DNA of 6,141 nucleotides from Hyphomonas sp. UBA5111 (GTDB lineage: Bacteria; Pseudomonadota; Alphaproteobacteria; Caulobacterales; Hyphomonadaceae). How positions within the stretch are numbered: position 1 is the stretch's first letter; each line of letters starts with the position of its first letter. The notes under the pieces were generated by a model, which was not told the DNA's origin, searched no databases, and saw only the letters and a list, made by a program, of their open reading frames with translations. A program made the position numbers and the translations under genes. Positions 1-5,401 of the stretch are shown in pieces. Where the stretch lies: contig DHZF01000134.1 of assembly GCA_002414505.1 (NCBI GenBank), positions 1-6,141 on the forward strand. The letters run 5' to 3'.

Positions 1-9
1 TTCAAATAA
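1..9 (+). CDS. infA: 3' end of an upstream gene, probably infA (translation initiation factor IF-1)
   Basis: The first nine bases read TTC AAA TAA, which is Phe-Lys-stop. Alphaproteobacterial IF-1 proteins commonly end in a sequence like ITFRFK, and infA lies directly upstream of maf in many alphaproteobacteria; both points are from memory of the class. Only two residues are visible here, so the call rests mainly on gene order and the matching last two residues. If it is right, infA and maf are separated by five bases and are probably cotranscribed. Another gene ending in Phe-Lys cannot be excluded. Confidence 0.4.
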   Translation, partial: FK

Positions 10-14
10 GAGAT

Positions 15-599
15 ATGGCGTCCTCAGGGCATGTTCCCCTGATCCTCGCCAGTGCGAGTCCCCGGCGGCGAGACCTGCTCGCCCAGATCGGGATTGTGCC
101 GGACGCGATCTGCCCCACTGACATCGACGAATCCCGTCGCAAGGACGAATCTCCGCGGGCGCTGGCCGAAAGGCTGGCGCGGGAGAAGGCCGAGGCCTGT
201 CCGGAGCCGGGCTTTGTGCTGGCCGCCGACACGGTCGTGGCGCTCGGCCAGCGCAATCTGGAAAAGGCCGCCGACGCGGCAGAAGCTGAGGCGTTCATGC
301 GCCTGCTGTCCGGCCGGTCGCACCAATGCCTTACCGGCATCGCCGTGAAAGCCCCGGACGGGCGAGTGAGCGGCCGTACGGTCCTGGCCCGCGTGAAGGT
401 GAAGCGCCTGACCGATCAGGAAATTGCCGCCTACATCGCCAGCGGCGAGTGGCAAGGCAAGGCTGGCGGCTATGGCATCCAGGGCATGGCCGGCGGGTTC
501 ATCACCCATATCAGCGGCAGCTATACCGCGATTGTCGGCCTGCCGCTATATGAGACAAAAGCCCTGCTGGAAGGCATGGGCTGGCGACCAAAGGTCTAG
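15..599 (+). CDS. maf: Maf family nucleoside triphosphate pyrophosphatase (YhdE-like, dTTP/UTP type)
   Basis: A 194-residue protein of normal Maf length. Maf proteins are cytoplasmic enzymes that hydrolyse non-canonical or surplus nucleoside triphosphates to monophosphate plus pyrophosphate, and they are linked to septum formation and house-cleaning. The N-terminal signature LILASASPRRRDLL (residues 9-22) is the phosphate-binding segment. The DESPRALAERLAREKA stretch and the LAADTVV motif, which carries the catalytic Asp, follow. The C-terminal half has GKAGGYGIQG and GSYTAIVGLPLYET, which match the YhdE (dTTP/UTP) subfamily rather than the YceF (m7GTP) subfamily, where the equivalent segment is more like AGSFKSEG. 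The start ATG has only a weak AAGAG ribosome-binding site, five bases after the preceding stop, which fits translational coupling. The stop codon overlaps that of the convergent anti-sigma gene. Family assignment is very secure; substrate class is inferred. Confidence 0.96.
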   Translation: MASSGHVPLILASASPRRRDLLAQIGIVPDAICPTDIDESRRKDESPRALAERLAREKAEACPEPGFVLAADTVVALGQRNLEKAADAAEAEAFMRLLSGRSHQCLTGIAVKAPDGRVSGRTVLARVKVKRLTDQEIAAYIASGEWQGKAGGYGIQGMAGGFITHISGSYTAIVGLPLYETKALLEGMGWRPKV

Positions 600-943
600 G
601 CGCGTTCCCAGGCCGTTACGGCCAGCAGGCTGACCGCGACGACGCCGCCCACCATCAACCAGAGCGGATCGGCAGAGGTGAGCAGGCTGGCATCCTGCTG
701 GGCATCATTGACCGTCCGGGTCACCAGCGTGTCGAGCCCGCTCCAGCCGGCCAGCAGGCTTGGCAACTGGAAGGCGGCCACACCCGCGCCCGCCATGCCC
801 ACGGCGCCAAGCACCAAGCGGCGAGACAGGGATTTGCGGCGAATGCCGGTCATCACATCATTCACGAACGGGGCCGGGTCCAGCGCGCGGTCTTCCGCCG
901 TGAAGAGATCGGTCAGGTCTGAATAGGTTTCCTGGTCACGCAT
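596..943 (-). CDS. Small two-helix membrane protein, putative anti-sigma factor
   Basis: A protein of about 115 residues, directly downstream of the ECF sigma gene (spacer about 12 bases), the usual place for a cognate anti-sigma factor. The first 40 or so residues are hydrophilic and acidic (QETYSDLTDLF, DRALDPAPFVNDV), then a basic RRKSLSRR, then a hydrophobic segment (LVLGAVGMAGAGVAAFQLP), a polar loop rich in Thr/Asp, and a second hydrophobic helix (PLWLMVGGVVAVSLLAVTAW) ending at the C-terminus. The N-terminal domain would be cytoplasmic and bind the sigma factor. There is no cysteine and no HxxxCxxC zinc motif, so it is not a ZAS-type anti-sigma. Three ATG codons stand in tandem (949, 946, 943). 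The third is chosen because the GGAG at 951-954 is 7 bases from it and only 1 base from the first. Membrane topology is seen; sigma binding is inferred from position. Confidence 0.72.
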   Translation of the reverse strand: MRDQETYSDLTDLFTAEDRALDPAPFVNDVMTGIRRKSLSRRLVLGAVGMAGAGVAAFQLPSLLAGWSGLDTLVTRTVNDAQQDASLLTSADPLWLMVGGVVAVSLLAVTAWERA

Positions 944-950
944 CATCATA

Positions 951-954
951 CTCC
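951..954 (-). promoter_or_regulatory. Ribosome-binding site deciding among three tandem start codons
   Basis: The minus strand reads GATGGAGT followed by ATGATGATG. GGAG is 1, 4 or 7 bases from the three ATGs. Only the third, at 943, has a normal spacing, and it matches the 7-base spacing of the upstream sigma gene. The site begins immediately after the stop codon of the sigma gene, so ribosomes ending there could reinitiate. Confidence 0.55.
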
Positions 955-955
955 A

Positions 956-1483
956 TCACGCCACATGGCTGCTTTCAAGGTGTTTGCGAAGCGCGGCGAC
1001 ACCGCGCGTTACATGGGATTTTATCGTGCCAAGCGGCCAGCCGGTGGCTTCGGCCGCTTCGCGGTGGGACAGGCCCGACGCGACGCAGAGAATCACGCAA
1101 ATCCGTTGGGCCTCGGACAAATTGCCGAGCGCGCGTGTCAGGTCCATCTGGTCGCCGACTTCATCCGACTGGCTGCGCTCGAACGGAATGATCTCTGCCG
1201 TCTCGTCGAACTCGATCTCGATCTTCTGCTTGCGGCGGACTTGCAGGTATTCCCGCCAGCAAATCGTGCAGATCCAGGCCGAGAAGGTTCCGCCGGCATA
1301 GGCGCCGATCTTCTGCCACGCCTTCAGGAACGTGGCCTGGGCAATATCGTCCCCGTCACTGGCCGAGCCGGTGAGGCGCCTCGCCATGCCGCGGATGCGG
1401 GCCTGATGGCGTCGCACGAGTTCGGCAAAGTCTGCCTCATGACCTCGTGCGGCGCTTGCGGCCAGGTCCGGATCACTGCGCAT
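956..1483 (-). CDS. ECF-type RNA polymerase sigma factor (sigma-70 family)
   Basis: A 175-residue protein of typical ECF size with only regions 2 and 4. Region 2 covers about residues 18-86: DFAELVRRHQARIRGMARRL, then the core-binding GDDIAQATFLKAWQKI, then the -10-recognition segment with TFSAWICTICWREYLQVRRK. An acidic linker (about 87-113, with EIEFDETAEIIPFE) connects to region 4 (about 114-170): a helix-turn-helix with LSEAQRICVILC, GLSHREAAEATGWPLGTIKSHV and RGVAALRKHL. The start is set at the ATG at 1483 because a strong AGGGAGG lies 7 bases upstream. A TTG 24 codons earlier would overlap the preceding gene and has no support. It lies between a DUF6249-like gene and the likely anti-sigma gene on the same strand. 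The target promoters and inducing signal are not visible. The family call is very secure; the ECF group is not assigned. Confidence 0.95.
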   Translation of the reverse strand: MRSDPDLAASAARGHEADFAELVRRHQARIRGMARRLTGSASDGDDIAQATFLKAWQKIGAYAGGTFSAWICTICWREYLQVRRKQKIEIEFDETAEIIPFERSQSDEVGDQMDLTRALGNLSEAQRICVILCVASGLSHREAAEATGWPLGTIKSHVTRGVAALRKHLESSHVA

Positions 1484-1490
1484 GTCGCGC

Positions 1491-1497
1491 CCTCCCT
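1491..1497 (-). promoter_or_regulatory. Strong ribosome-binding site of the ECF sigma gene
   Basis: The minus strand reads AGGGAGG, then seven bases, then ATG at 1483. This near-consensus Shine-Dalgarno site fixes the sigma factor start and rejects the longer TTG-initiated frame. It lies in the 31-base spacer after the DUF6249-like gene. Confidence 0.8.
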
Positions 1498-1514
1498 TGG
1501 CAACCAGCCTCAGC

Positions 1515-1889
1515 TTAACCGTGTTGCCCACGGCGACTCGCTGCCCAGAGACCAAGATAGGCGAGGCCTATGAAGACGGGAAAGGATGCGACGCCGATCA
1601 TTGGCTTGACCGCTTCGCCTTCTTCCATGCCGACCATCACTCCGAGAAAGCCAAAGGCGACACCGACAGCGAGAAACAGGACGCCCCGGCGCAAATCGGC
1701 GCGGATCGGATCGGTGATCAGGGCAAGTTTTTCCATCGTCTCGCCTGTCAGGTCCTGGCCCTTGTCGACCGCATGACGAACGGTTTCGTGGAGGGTCAGG
1801 CGTTTCTTGTAATTATAGTGGCTGACCAGCCAGACAATTCCGGCAAGGGCGCCAAAAAAGACTACGGGGACGACAATATCTTCGCTCAT
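1515..1889 (-). CDS. DUF6249-like membrane protein, first gene of the sigma factor unit
   Basis: A 124-residue protein with three predicted membrane helices: about residues 5-23, 69-87 and 97-117. Between helices 1 and 2 is a soluble stretch of about 45 residues beginning KKRLTLHETVRHAVDKGQDL and continuing TGETMEKL. A His-Glu-Thr segment followed by an xxGxxLxxE pattern, then a membrane pair after a basic DLRRG, is the layout I associate with the DUF6249 family; function is unknown. The start ATG has AAGGAG with about 8 bases of spacing. It precedes the ECF sigma gene by 31 bases on the same strand, so the two are probably cotranscribed. A role in sensing or in controlling the sigma factor is only an inference from this linkage. 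The family call is from pattern memory and could be confirmed by a Pfam search. Confidence 0.75.
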   Translation of the reverse strand: MSEDIVVPVVFFGALAGIVWLVSHYNYKKRLTLHETVRHAVDKGQDLTGETMEKLALITDPIRADLRRGVLFLAVGVAFGFLGVMVGMEEGEAVKPMIGVASFPVFIGLAYLGLWAASRRGQHG

Positions 1890-2041
1890 TTCAAAAGCTC
1901 CTTCAGCTTGTTCCGGGGCGTCGTGTTCGGCGCCTTTGTAGGTAAGATGCCAGCAGGGGCGCGTTTGGATGCAGGGGGTGTGATATTTCTTTCTGCCGCC
2001 TTTGCTTGCCGACGGCGAGCCCGGCGGCTAATCGCGGGGCA
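1890..2041. promoter_or_regulatory. Divergent intergenic region between the sigma unit and the phosphatase gene
   Basis: These 152 bases separate two divergently transcribed genes, so promoters for both should lie here. I see no convincing -35/-10 pair with normal spacing on either strand. On the minus strand a GGAAC, resembling the -35 element of many ECF promoters, lies about 22 bases before the DUF6249-like start. That is too close for a promoter with a normal leader and ribosome-binding site, so I do not call autoregulation from it. The presence of promoters is inferred from gene orientation. Confidence 0.35.
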
Positions 2042-2755
2042 ATGGTAAAGTTGAGATCCAAGAAGAATCGCAAGCCGCATGTGGCGCCTGACCTGTCGAC
2101 CCCGGAGGGCCGCGCCCGTGCGCGCCGCGAACTGGTCTGGGGCGATCACGGCTTCCTGCGGGCGGCCTTTTCCAATCTGCATCAGATCTCGCCGGAGATG
2201 TGGCGGGCCAACCAGCCTTCGCCGAAGAAGGTCGTCGAATATGCCGAGACGCTCGGCATTCGCACCATCCTGAACCTGCGCGGGGAAAGCACCAAGGGCT
2301 ATTACCTGCTGGAGAAGGAGGCCTGTGAGGCCGCCGGAATCGCTCTGGTCGATTTCCAGGTCTTCTCGCGGGACACGCCGACGAAAGAGGCATTGTTCGC
2401 GGCCAAGGAGCTGTTCGACTTGATCGAATACCCGGCCCTGATGCATTGCAAATCCGGCGCGGACCGTGCGGGGCTGATGTCCGTGCTCTACAAATTGCTG
2501 CGGGAAAAGGCGCCATTCGTGGAGGCGACCGAACAATTGTCGCTGAAATACCTGCACGTCAAACATGGCAAGACCGGCATGCTGGATGCGTTTTTCCAGG
2601 CTTATGCCGACTATAATGCCGGGCGCGCTCCGGAGGATTGGAAGCCGTTTCTCGATTGGGTTTCGGACGATTATGACCGGCTCGAAGTGAAGGAAAATTT
2701 CCTGCGCGACTTCGGAAAAGGCATCCAGGTCGACAAGATCCTGCAACGGGAATAG
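2042..2755 (+). CDS. Cysteine-based protein tyrosine/dual-specificity phosphatase family protein
   Basis: A 237-residue, apparently cytoplasmic protein without signal peptide or membrane helix. The catalytic P-loop HCKSGADRAG lies at residues 135-144, with nucleophile Cys136 and phosphate-binding Arg142 (CX5R). Asp111 in FSRDTP is a candidate general acid. The upstream WRANQPSP and GIRTILNLRGE segments are typical of the bacterial dual-specificity-like phosphatases. The N-terminus is strongly basic (KLRSKKNRK). After the catalytic domain is a helical, aromatic-rich tail of about 70 residues. The ATG at 2042 is used. A TTG 12 codons earlier has no ribosome-binding site, though the site before the ATG (GGGG only two bases away) is also poor, so expression may be low. 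The substrate, whether protein, lipid or nucleotide, cannot be told. No kinase is encoded nearby. Confidence 0.88.
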   Translation: MVKLRSKKNRKPHVAPDLSTPEGRARARRELVWGDHGFLRAAFSNLHQISPEMWRANQPSPKKVVEYAETLGIRTILNLRGESTKGYYLLEKEACEAAGIALVDFQVFSRDTPTKEALFAAKELFDLIEYPALMHCKSGADRAGLMSVLYKLLREKAPFVEATEQLSLKYLHVKHGKTGMLDAFFQAYADYNAGRAPEDWKPFLDWVSDDYDRLEVKENFLRDFGKGIQVDKILQRE

Positions 2756-2816
2756 TTGCTTTCCTGTTAGTTAATTTCGTGCTTGGCTGGCACCTGAAGA
2801 TACCGGAGCTGCCAGA

Positions 2817-3128
2817 ATGCGCGTCCTGATCCTGACCGGCCTTGCCCTGGCCATGCTTGCCGCGTGCAGCCAGAAATCCGACCGGGAGACGTTGACCGAG
2901 GCGTGCATTGCCGATGGCGAAGCCCCGGAAACCTGCGACTGCATCACTGGCGCCATGGAAGAGAAGCTGAGCCCGGACCTGTTCCGGCGCACGGCCGCAG
3001 CGATTGGGCGGGAAAAGCGCGACATCGAGGATTTCGTGGAATCCCTCAGCATGAGCGATCAGCTGGAATTTGCCGCCTCGCTGAGCGCCATGATCTCATG
3101 TGAACTGACTTTGCAGGACGACGAATGA
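2817..3128 (+). CDS. Small cysteine-containing lipoprotein of unknown function
   Basis: A 103-residue protein with a lipoprotein signal peptide: a short basic start (MR), a hydrophobic core (VLILTGLALAMLAA) and a lipobox LAAC giving lipidated Cys17 followed by Ser, so outer membrane sorting is likely. The mature part is about 86 residues, acidic and mostly helical, with Cys30, Cys40, Cys42 and Cys95. The C-x9-C-x-C group near the N-terminus and the single Cys near the end could form two disulfides in the periplasm. GGAG 8 bases before the ATG supports the start. It lies 61 bases after the phosphatase gene on the same strand and may share its transcript. I do not recognise a named family; small helical lipoproteins with similar cysteines are common in alphaproteobacteria. 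Confidence 0.82.
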   Translation: MRVLILTGLALAMLAACSQKSDRETLTEACIADGEAPETCDCITGAMEEKLSPDLFRRTAAAIGREKRDIEDFVESLSMSDQLEFAASLSAMISCELTLQDDE

Positions 3129-3164
3129 CCAGGCCGTGTCGCAAAACCGAATCCGCCCGGTCAT
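3125..3164 (+). terminator. Possible hairpin at the end of the lipoprotein gene
   Basis: ATGACC at 3125-3130 pairs perfectly with GGTCAT at 3159-3164. After an A/C mismatch the stem continues with GGC (3132-3134) against GCC (3155-3157). The left arm includes the stop codon of the lipoprotein gene. The following bases (GGGAATTTCGTTTCTC) are T-rich but have no uninterrupted T run, so this is a weak or rho-assisted terminator at best. Confidence 0.3.
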
Positions 3165-3192
3165 GGGAATTTCGTTTCTCGCGTGTAATCGG

Positions 3193-3221
3193 GTGACGGG
3201 TGGCAGCAATCTGCATAGAAA
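3193..3221 (+). promoter_or_regulatory. Candidate housekeeping promoter for the small membrane protein gene
   Basis: GTGACG at 3193-3198 and TAGAAA at 3216-3221 are separated by exactly 17 bases. Each matches four of six positions of the sigma-70 consensus (TTGACA, TATAAT). Transcription would start near 3228, leaving a leader of about 20 bases that holds the AAGGAAGGGG ribosome-binding site at 3234-3243. It lies after the possible hairpin that ends the previous gene, which fits an independent unit. Confidence 0.42.
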
Positions 3222-3248
3222 TATTTTGGAGTTAAGGAAGGGGATCTC

Positions 3249-3524
3249 ATGAAGTTCTTTATTATCAACAGCTTCCGCACGATGGTCTACGTCGCATACA
3301 TCGCGATCATTGTCGCTGGCATCGCACTGGGCCTGTACAATCGGGGGGAATTCACTGGCGAGCTGGCCAATTTGACCGGCACGATTGCCCAAGTGGCCGA
3401 TTTTGCCGTGTTCACGGTGGGTGGCTGGATCGCGGCCAGCCTGATCTGCGGTCTGATCGTCACGCTGCTCGACATTCGCGACGACATCAATGACCGCCTG
3501 CCGGACGCACGCCGCGACGACTGA
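3249..3524 (+). CDS. Small two-helix inner membrane protein of unknown function
   Basis: A 91-residue protein with two predicted membrane helices, about residues 13-30 (VYVAYIAIIVAGIALGLY) and 53-74 (AVFTVGGWIAASLICGLIVTLL), joined by a loop of about 22 residues with NRGEFTGELANLTG. The C-terminal tail (DIRDDINDRLPDARRDD) is highly charged and probably cytoplasmic. There is no enzyme motif and I do not recognise a family. The start is well supported by a purine-rich AAGGAAGGGG about five bases upstream. A plausible promoter lies just before it and a strong terminator just after it, so it may be a single-gene transcript. Codon use and base composition are like the neighbours. Confidence 0.8.
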   Translation: MKFFIINSFRTMVYVAYIAIIVAGIALGLYNRGEFTGELANLTGTIAQVADFAVFTVGGWIAASLICGLIVTLLDIRDDINDRLPDARRDD

Positions 3525-3556
3525 CCGTCGGCGGAGAATCACGATGATATGGAAAC

Positions 3557-3587
3557 AGGCCATCGATTCGCGTCGGTGGCCTTTTTT
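3557..3587 (+). terminator. Strong rho-independent terminator
   Basis: AGGCCATCG (3557-3565) pairs with CGGTGGCCT (3574-3582) as a nine-base-pair stem with one T-G wobble and an eight-base loop (ATTCGCGT). The stem ends in a run of six T, five of them beyond the stem. It lies 32 bases after the small membrane protein gene and ends only 17 bases before the next start codon, right against the ribosome-binding site of the MAPEG gene. Confidence 0.88.
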
Positions 3588-3604
3588 AAAGGGGAGGAAA
3601 AACA

Positions 3605-3991
3605 ATGACATCACTTGAAGCTGCGGGCGTCTATGTCGCCATCAACATGTTGCTGTTGATCTATCTGGCATTCCGGGTCGTGTCCGTGCGCCAGTCGGCG
3701 AAAGTGTCCATCGGGACGGGCGGCAACGAGATGCTGGAATTGCGCACGCGCGTTCACGGCAATGCCACTGAATACATCCCGTCCATGCTGGTCGGCCTCG
3801 TCGTCATGGCCCTGATGGGGCTGCCGGTCTGGGCCCTTCACGTCGCCGGGGGCGTATTCACCCTCGGACGGGTGATGCATGTCATTGGGCTCGGCGGGAC
3901 CGTGATGCCGATGCGGGCCGGGGGCATCCTGCTCAGCTGGATCGCGATGGTGCTGACGGCGCTGGCGATCCTGTACCACGCCCTCGTCTGA
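3605..3991 (+). CDS. MAPEG family membrane protein
   Basis: A 128-residue integral membrane protein with about four hydrophobic segments (roughly residues 6-26, 57-77, 78-97 and 105-126). The MAPEG signature is clear: ELRTRVHGNATEYIPSML at residues 45-62, where Arg, His-Gly-Asn and Glu-Tyr-x-Pro are the conserved positions near the glutathione site. MAPEG proteins include microsomal glutathione S-transferases and leukotriene synthases. Bacterial members such as YecN-like proteins are mostly uncharacterised, so glutathione-dependent activity is only possible. The start has GGGGAGG at 3591-3597 with 7 bases of spacing. The gene sits immediately after an intrinsic terminator, so its promoter must lie in or before that hairpin or readthrough must occur. 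pmbA follows 44 bases later on the same strand. Confidence 0.93.
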   Translation: MTSLEAAGVYVAINMLLLIYLAFRVVSVRQSAKVSIGTGGNEMLELRTRVHGNATEYIPSMLVGLVVMALMGLPVWALHVAGGVFTLGRVMHVIGLGGTVMPMRAGGILLSWIAMVLTALAILYHALV

Positions 3992-4035
3992 ATTGCGCAG
4001 TTGCGCGAGGCGGGCGCAGCGTCCATCTAGCCGGA

Positions 4036-5382
4036 ATGGCTGATTTCAAGACACCGCCGGCCGATTTGCTTGCCGGACTACTGGACCATTGCCGCAAGGA
4101 AGGTGCAGATGCTGCAGACGCCCGGATCGGCGTGACCGAAGGCGTGAGCGTTTCCGTTCGTGACGGAGCGCTGGAAAGCATTGAGCGTGAAGAGGGCCGC
4201 TCGGTCGCCCTGCGCTGCCTGTATGGCAAGCGCCAGGCGCACGTCTCGGGGGCGGATCTGTCCCCGGACGGCCTGAAGGCGCTGGCTGAACGCTGCGTGG
4301 CAATGGCGCGCGCCGTGCCGGAAGACAAGTATTGCGGCCTGCCGGATGCGGACAAGCTGGCGACCGGCGATCTCGACATGGATCTGACGGGGGAGCCGGA
4401 AATTCCGGCCGAGACGCTCGAATCGGAAGCGTTGACCGCTGAAGCGGCTGCGCTCGGCATTGCAGGGATCAAGACGGTGGCGGGTTGCGGCGCGTCGTGG
4501 AACCGCTCCTCGCGCTGGGTCGCCGCCAGCAATGGCTTTTCCGCCTTCAAGACCGGTACGTCCACCAGCCTCGGCCTGGCCGCCGTGGCAGAGCGCGACG
4601 GCCATATGGAGCGCGATTATGACAGCTGGTCTGTCCGCTTCAAGAAAGACCGCCCGACCGCTGCCGAGATCGGCATCACGGCCGGCGAACGGACGATTTC
4701 TCGCCTTGGCGCGCGCAAGCTGAACACCCAGAAGGCGGCGGTCCTGTATGACCGGCGCGTTTCTGCAGGCCTGATCGGGGCCTTTCTCGGCGCGATCTCC
4801 GGCCCGTCCGTGGCGCGCGGCGTCAGCTTCCTGAAGGACCGGATGGGCGAGCAGGTGTTCGCCAAGGGCATTCACATCATTGACGATCCGTTCCGCCCGA
4901 TGGGCATGGGCTCGCGCAGTCATGATGGCGAGGGCCTGCCGGTCCGCGAAACCCACCTCATTGATGATGGCCGGTTGACCAGCTGGTTGCTCAATTCGCC
5001 CTCGGCGCGTCAGCTGGGCATGGAGCCAAACGGCTTTTCCGCCCTCGGCTTTGGCGATCCGCCGGGCGTGACGACGTCGAACCTCTATTTGAAAGCCGGA
5101 GAGAAGACCCCGGCCGAACTGGTCAGGGGCGCAGGCAAGGGCTTGCTGGTGACCGACATGTTCGGACCGTCGATCAATCCGAACAATGGCGACTATTCGG
5201 TCGGTGTGTCGGGCTTCTGGTTCGAGGATGGCGAGATTGCCTATCCGGTGTCCGAAGTGACGATCGCGGGCGATCTGCCCTCCATGTTTGCCAGGCTGAT
5301 CCCGGCTTCGGACCTTGAGTTCCGGGGCACGCGGGACGCGCCGAGCATTCTCATCGAGGATATGAGTCTTGCGGGTAGCTGA
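4036..5382 (+). CDS. pmbA: TldD/PmbA family protein, PmbA (TldE) subunit
   Basis: A 448-residue protein, almost the length of E. coli PmbA/TldE (about 450). In the known system TldD and TldE form a cytoplasmic heterodimeric metalloprotease that trims peptides, for example the microcin B17 leader, and degrades the antitoxin CcdA. TldD holds the zinc site and TldE lacks it. Here no HExxH motif is present, which agrees with the PmbA/TldE side. Characteristic segments are GVSVSVRDGALESIEREEG near the N-terminus, ERDYDSWSVR in the middle, EGLPVRETHLIDDG at about residues 299-312, and NNGDYSVGVSGFWFEDGEI at about 383-401, followed by the family's C-terminal PVSEVTIAGDLPSMF. The ATG has a weak ribosome-binding site (CCGG). 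No tldD is in the window. It lies 44 bases after the MAPEG gene and just before the CysQ-like gene, with which it probably forms an operon. Confidence 0.95.
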   Translation: MADFKTPPADLLAGLLDHCRKEGADAADARIGVTEGVSVSVRDGALESIEREEGRSVALRCLYGKRQAHVSGADLSPDGLKALAERCVAMARAVPEDKYCGLPDADKLATGDLDMDLTGEPEIPAETLESEALTAEAAALGIAGIKTVAGCGASWNRSSRWVAASNGFSAFKTGTSTSLGLAAVAERDGHMERDYDSWSVRFKKDRPTAAEIGITAGERTISRLGARKLNTQKAAVLYDRRVSAGLIGAFLGAISGPSVARGVSFLKDRMGEQVFAKGIHIIDDPFRPMGMGSRSHDGEGLPVRETHLIDDGRLTSWLLNSPSARQLGMEPNGFSALGFGDPPGVTTSNLYLKAGEKTPAELVRGAGKGLLVTDMFGPSINPNNGDYSVGVSGFWFEDGEIAYPVSEVTIAGDLPSMFARLIPASDLEFRGTRDAPSILIEDMSLAGS

Positions 5383-5401
5383 CCGCACGCTATCGGAAGA
5401 C

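Noticed and set aside
1484..1555. Longer sigma factor starting at a TTG 24 codons upstream
   Set aside because: It would overlap the DUF6249-like gene by 41 bases, has no good ribosome-binding site, and the extra residues do not resemble ECF N-termini, while the ATG at 1483 has AGGGAGG at ideal spacing.
965..1573. Plus-strand frame of about 200 codons opposite the ECF sigma gene
   Set aside because: The sigma factor on the other strand has clear regions 2 and 4 and a strong ribosome-binding site; the plus-strand translation has no motif.
1890..1920. GGAAC near the DUF6249-like start as an autoregulated ECF promoter
   Set aside because: A -10 element at the usual distance would fall on or next to the start codon, leaving no leader or room for the AAGGAG ribosome-binding site.
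1886..2746. Open frame of about 286 codons on the minus strand opposite the phosphatase gene
   Set aside because: It is antisense to a clear CX5R phosphatase, covers the divergent spacer and has no recognisable domain; it is a reading-frame shadow.
3993..4020. Repeated TTGCGC and a TGCGC/GCGCA inverted repeat between the MAPEG gene and pmbA, as a terminator
   Set aside because: The stem is only five base pairs and is not followed by a T run; the repeat is short and could be chance in GC-rich sequence.
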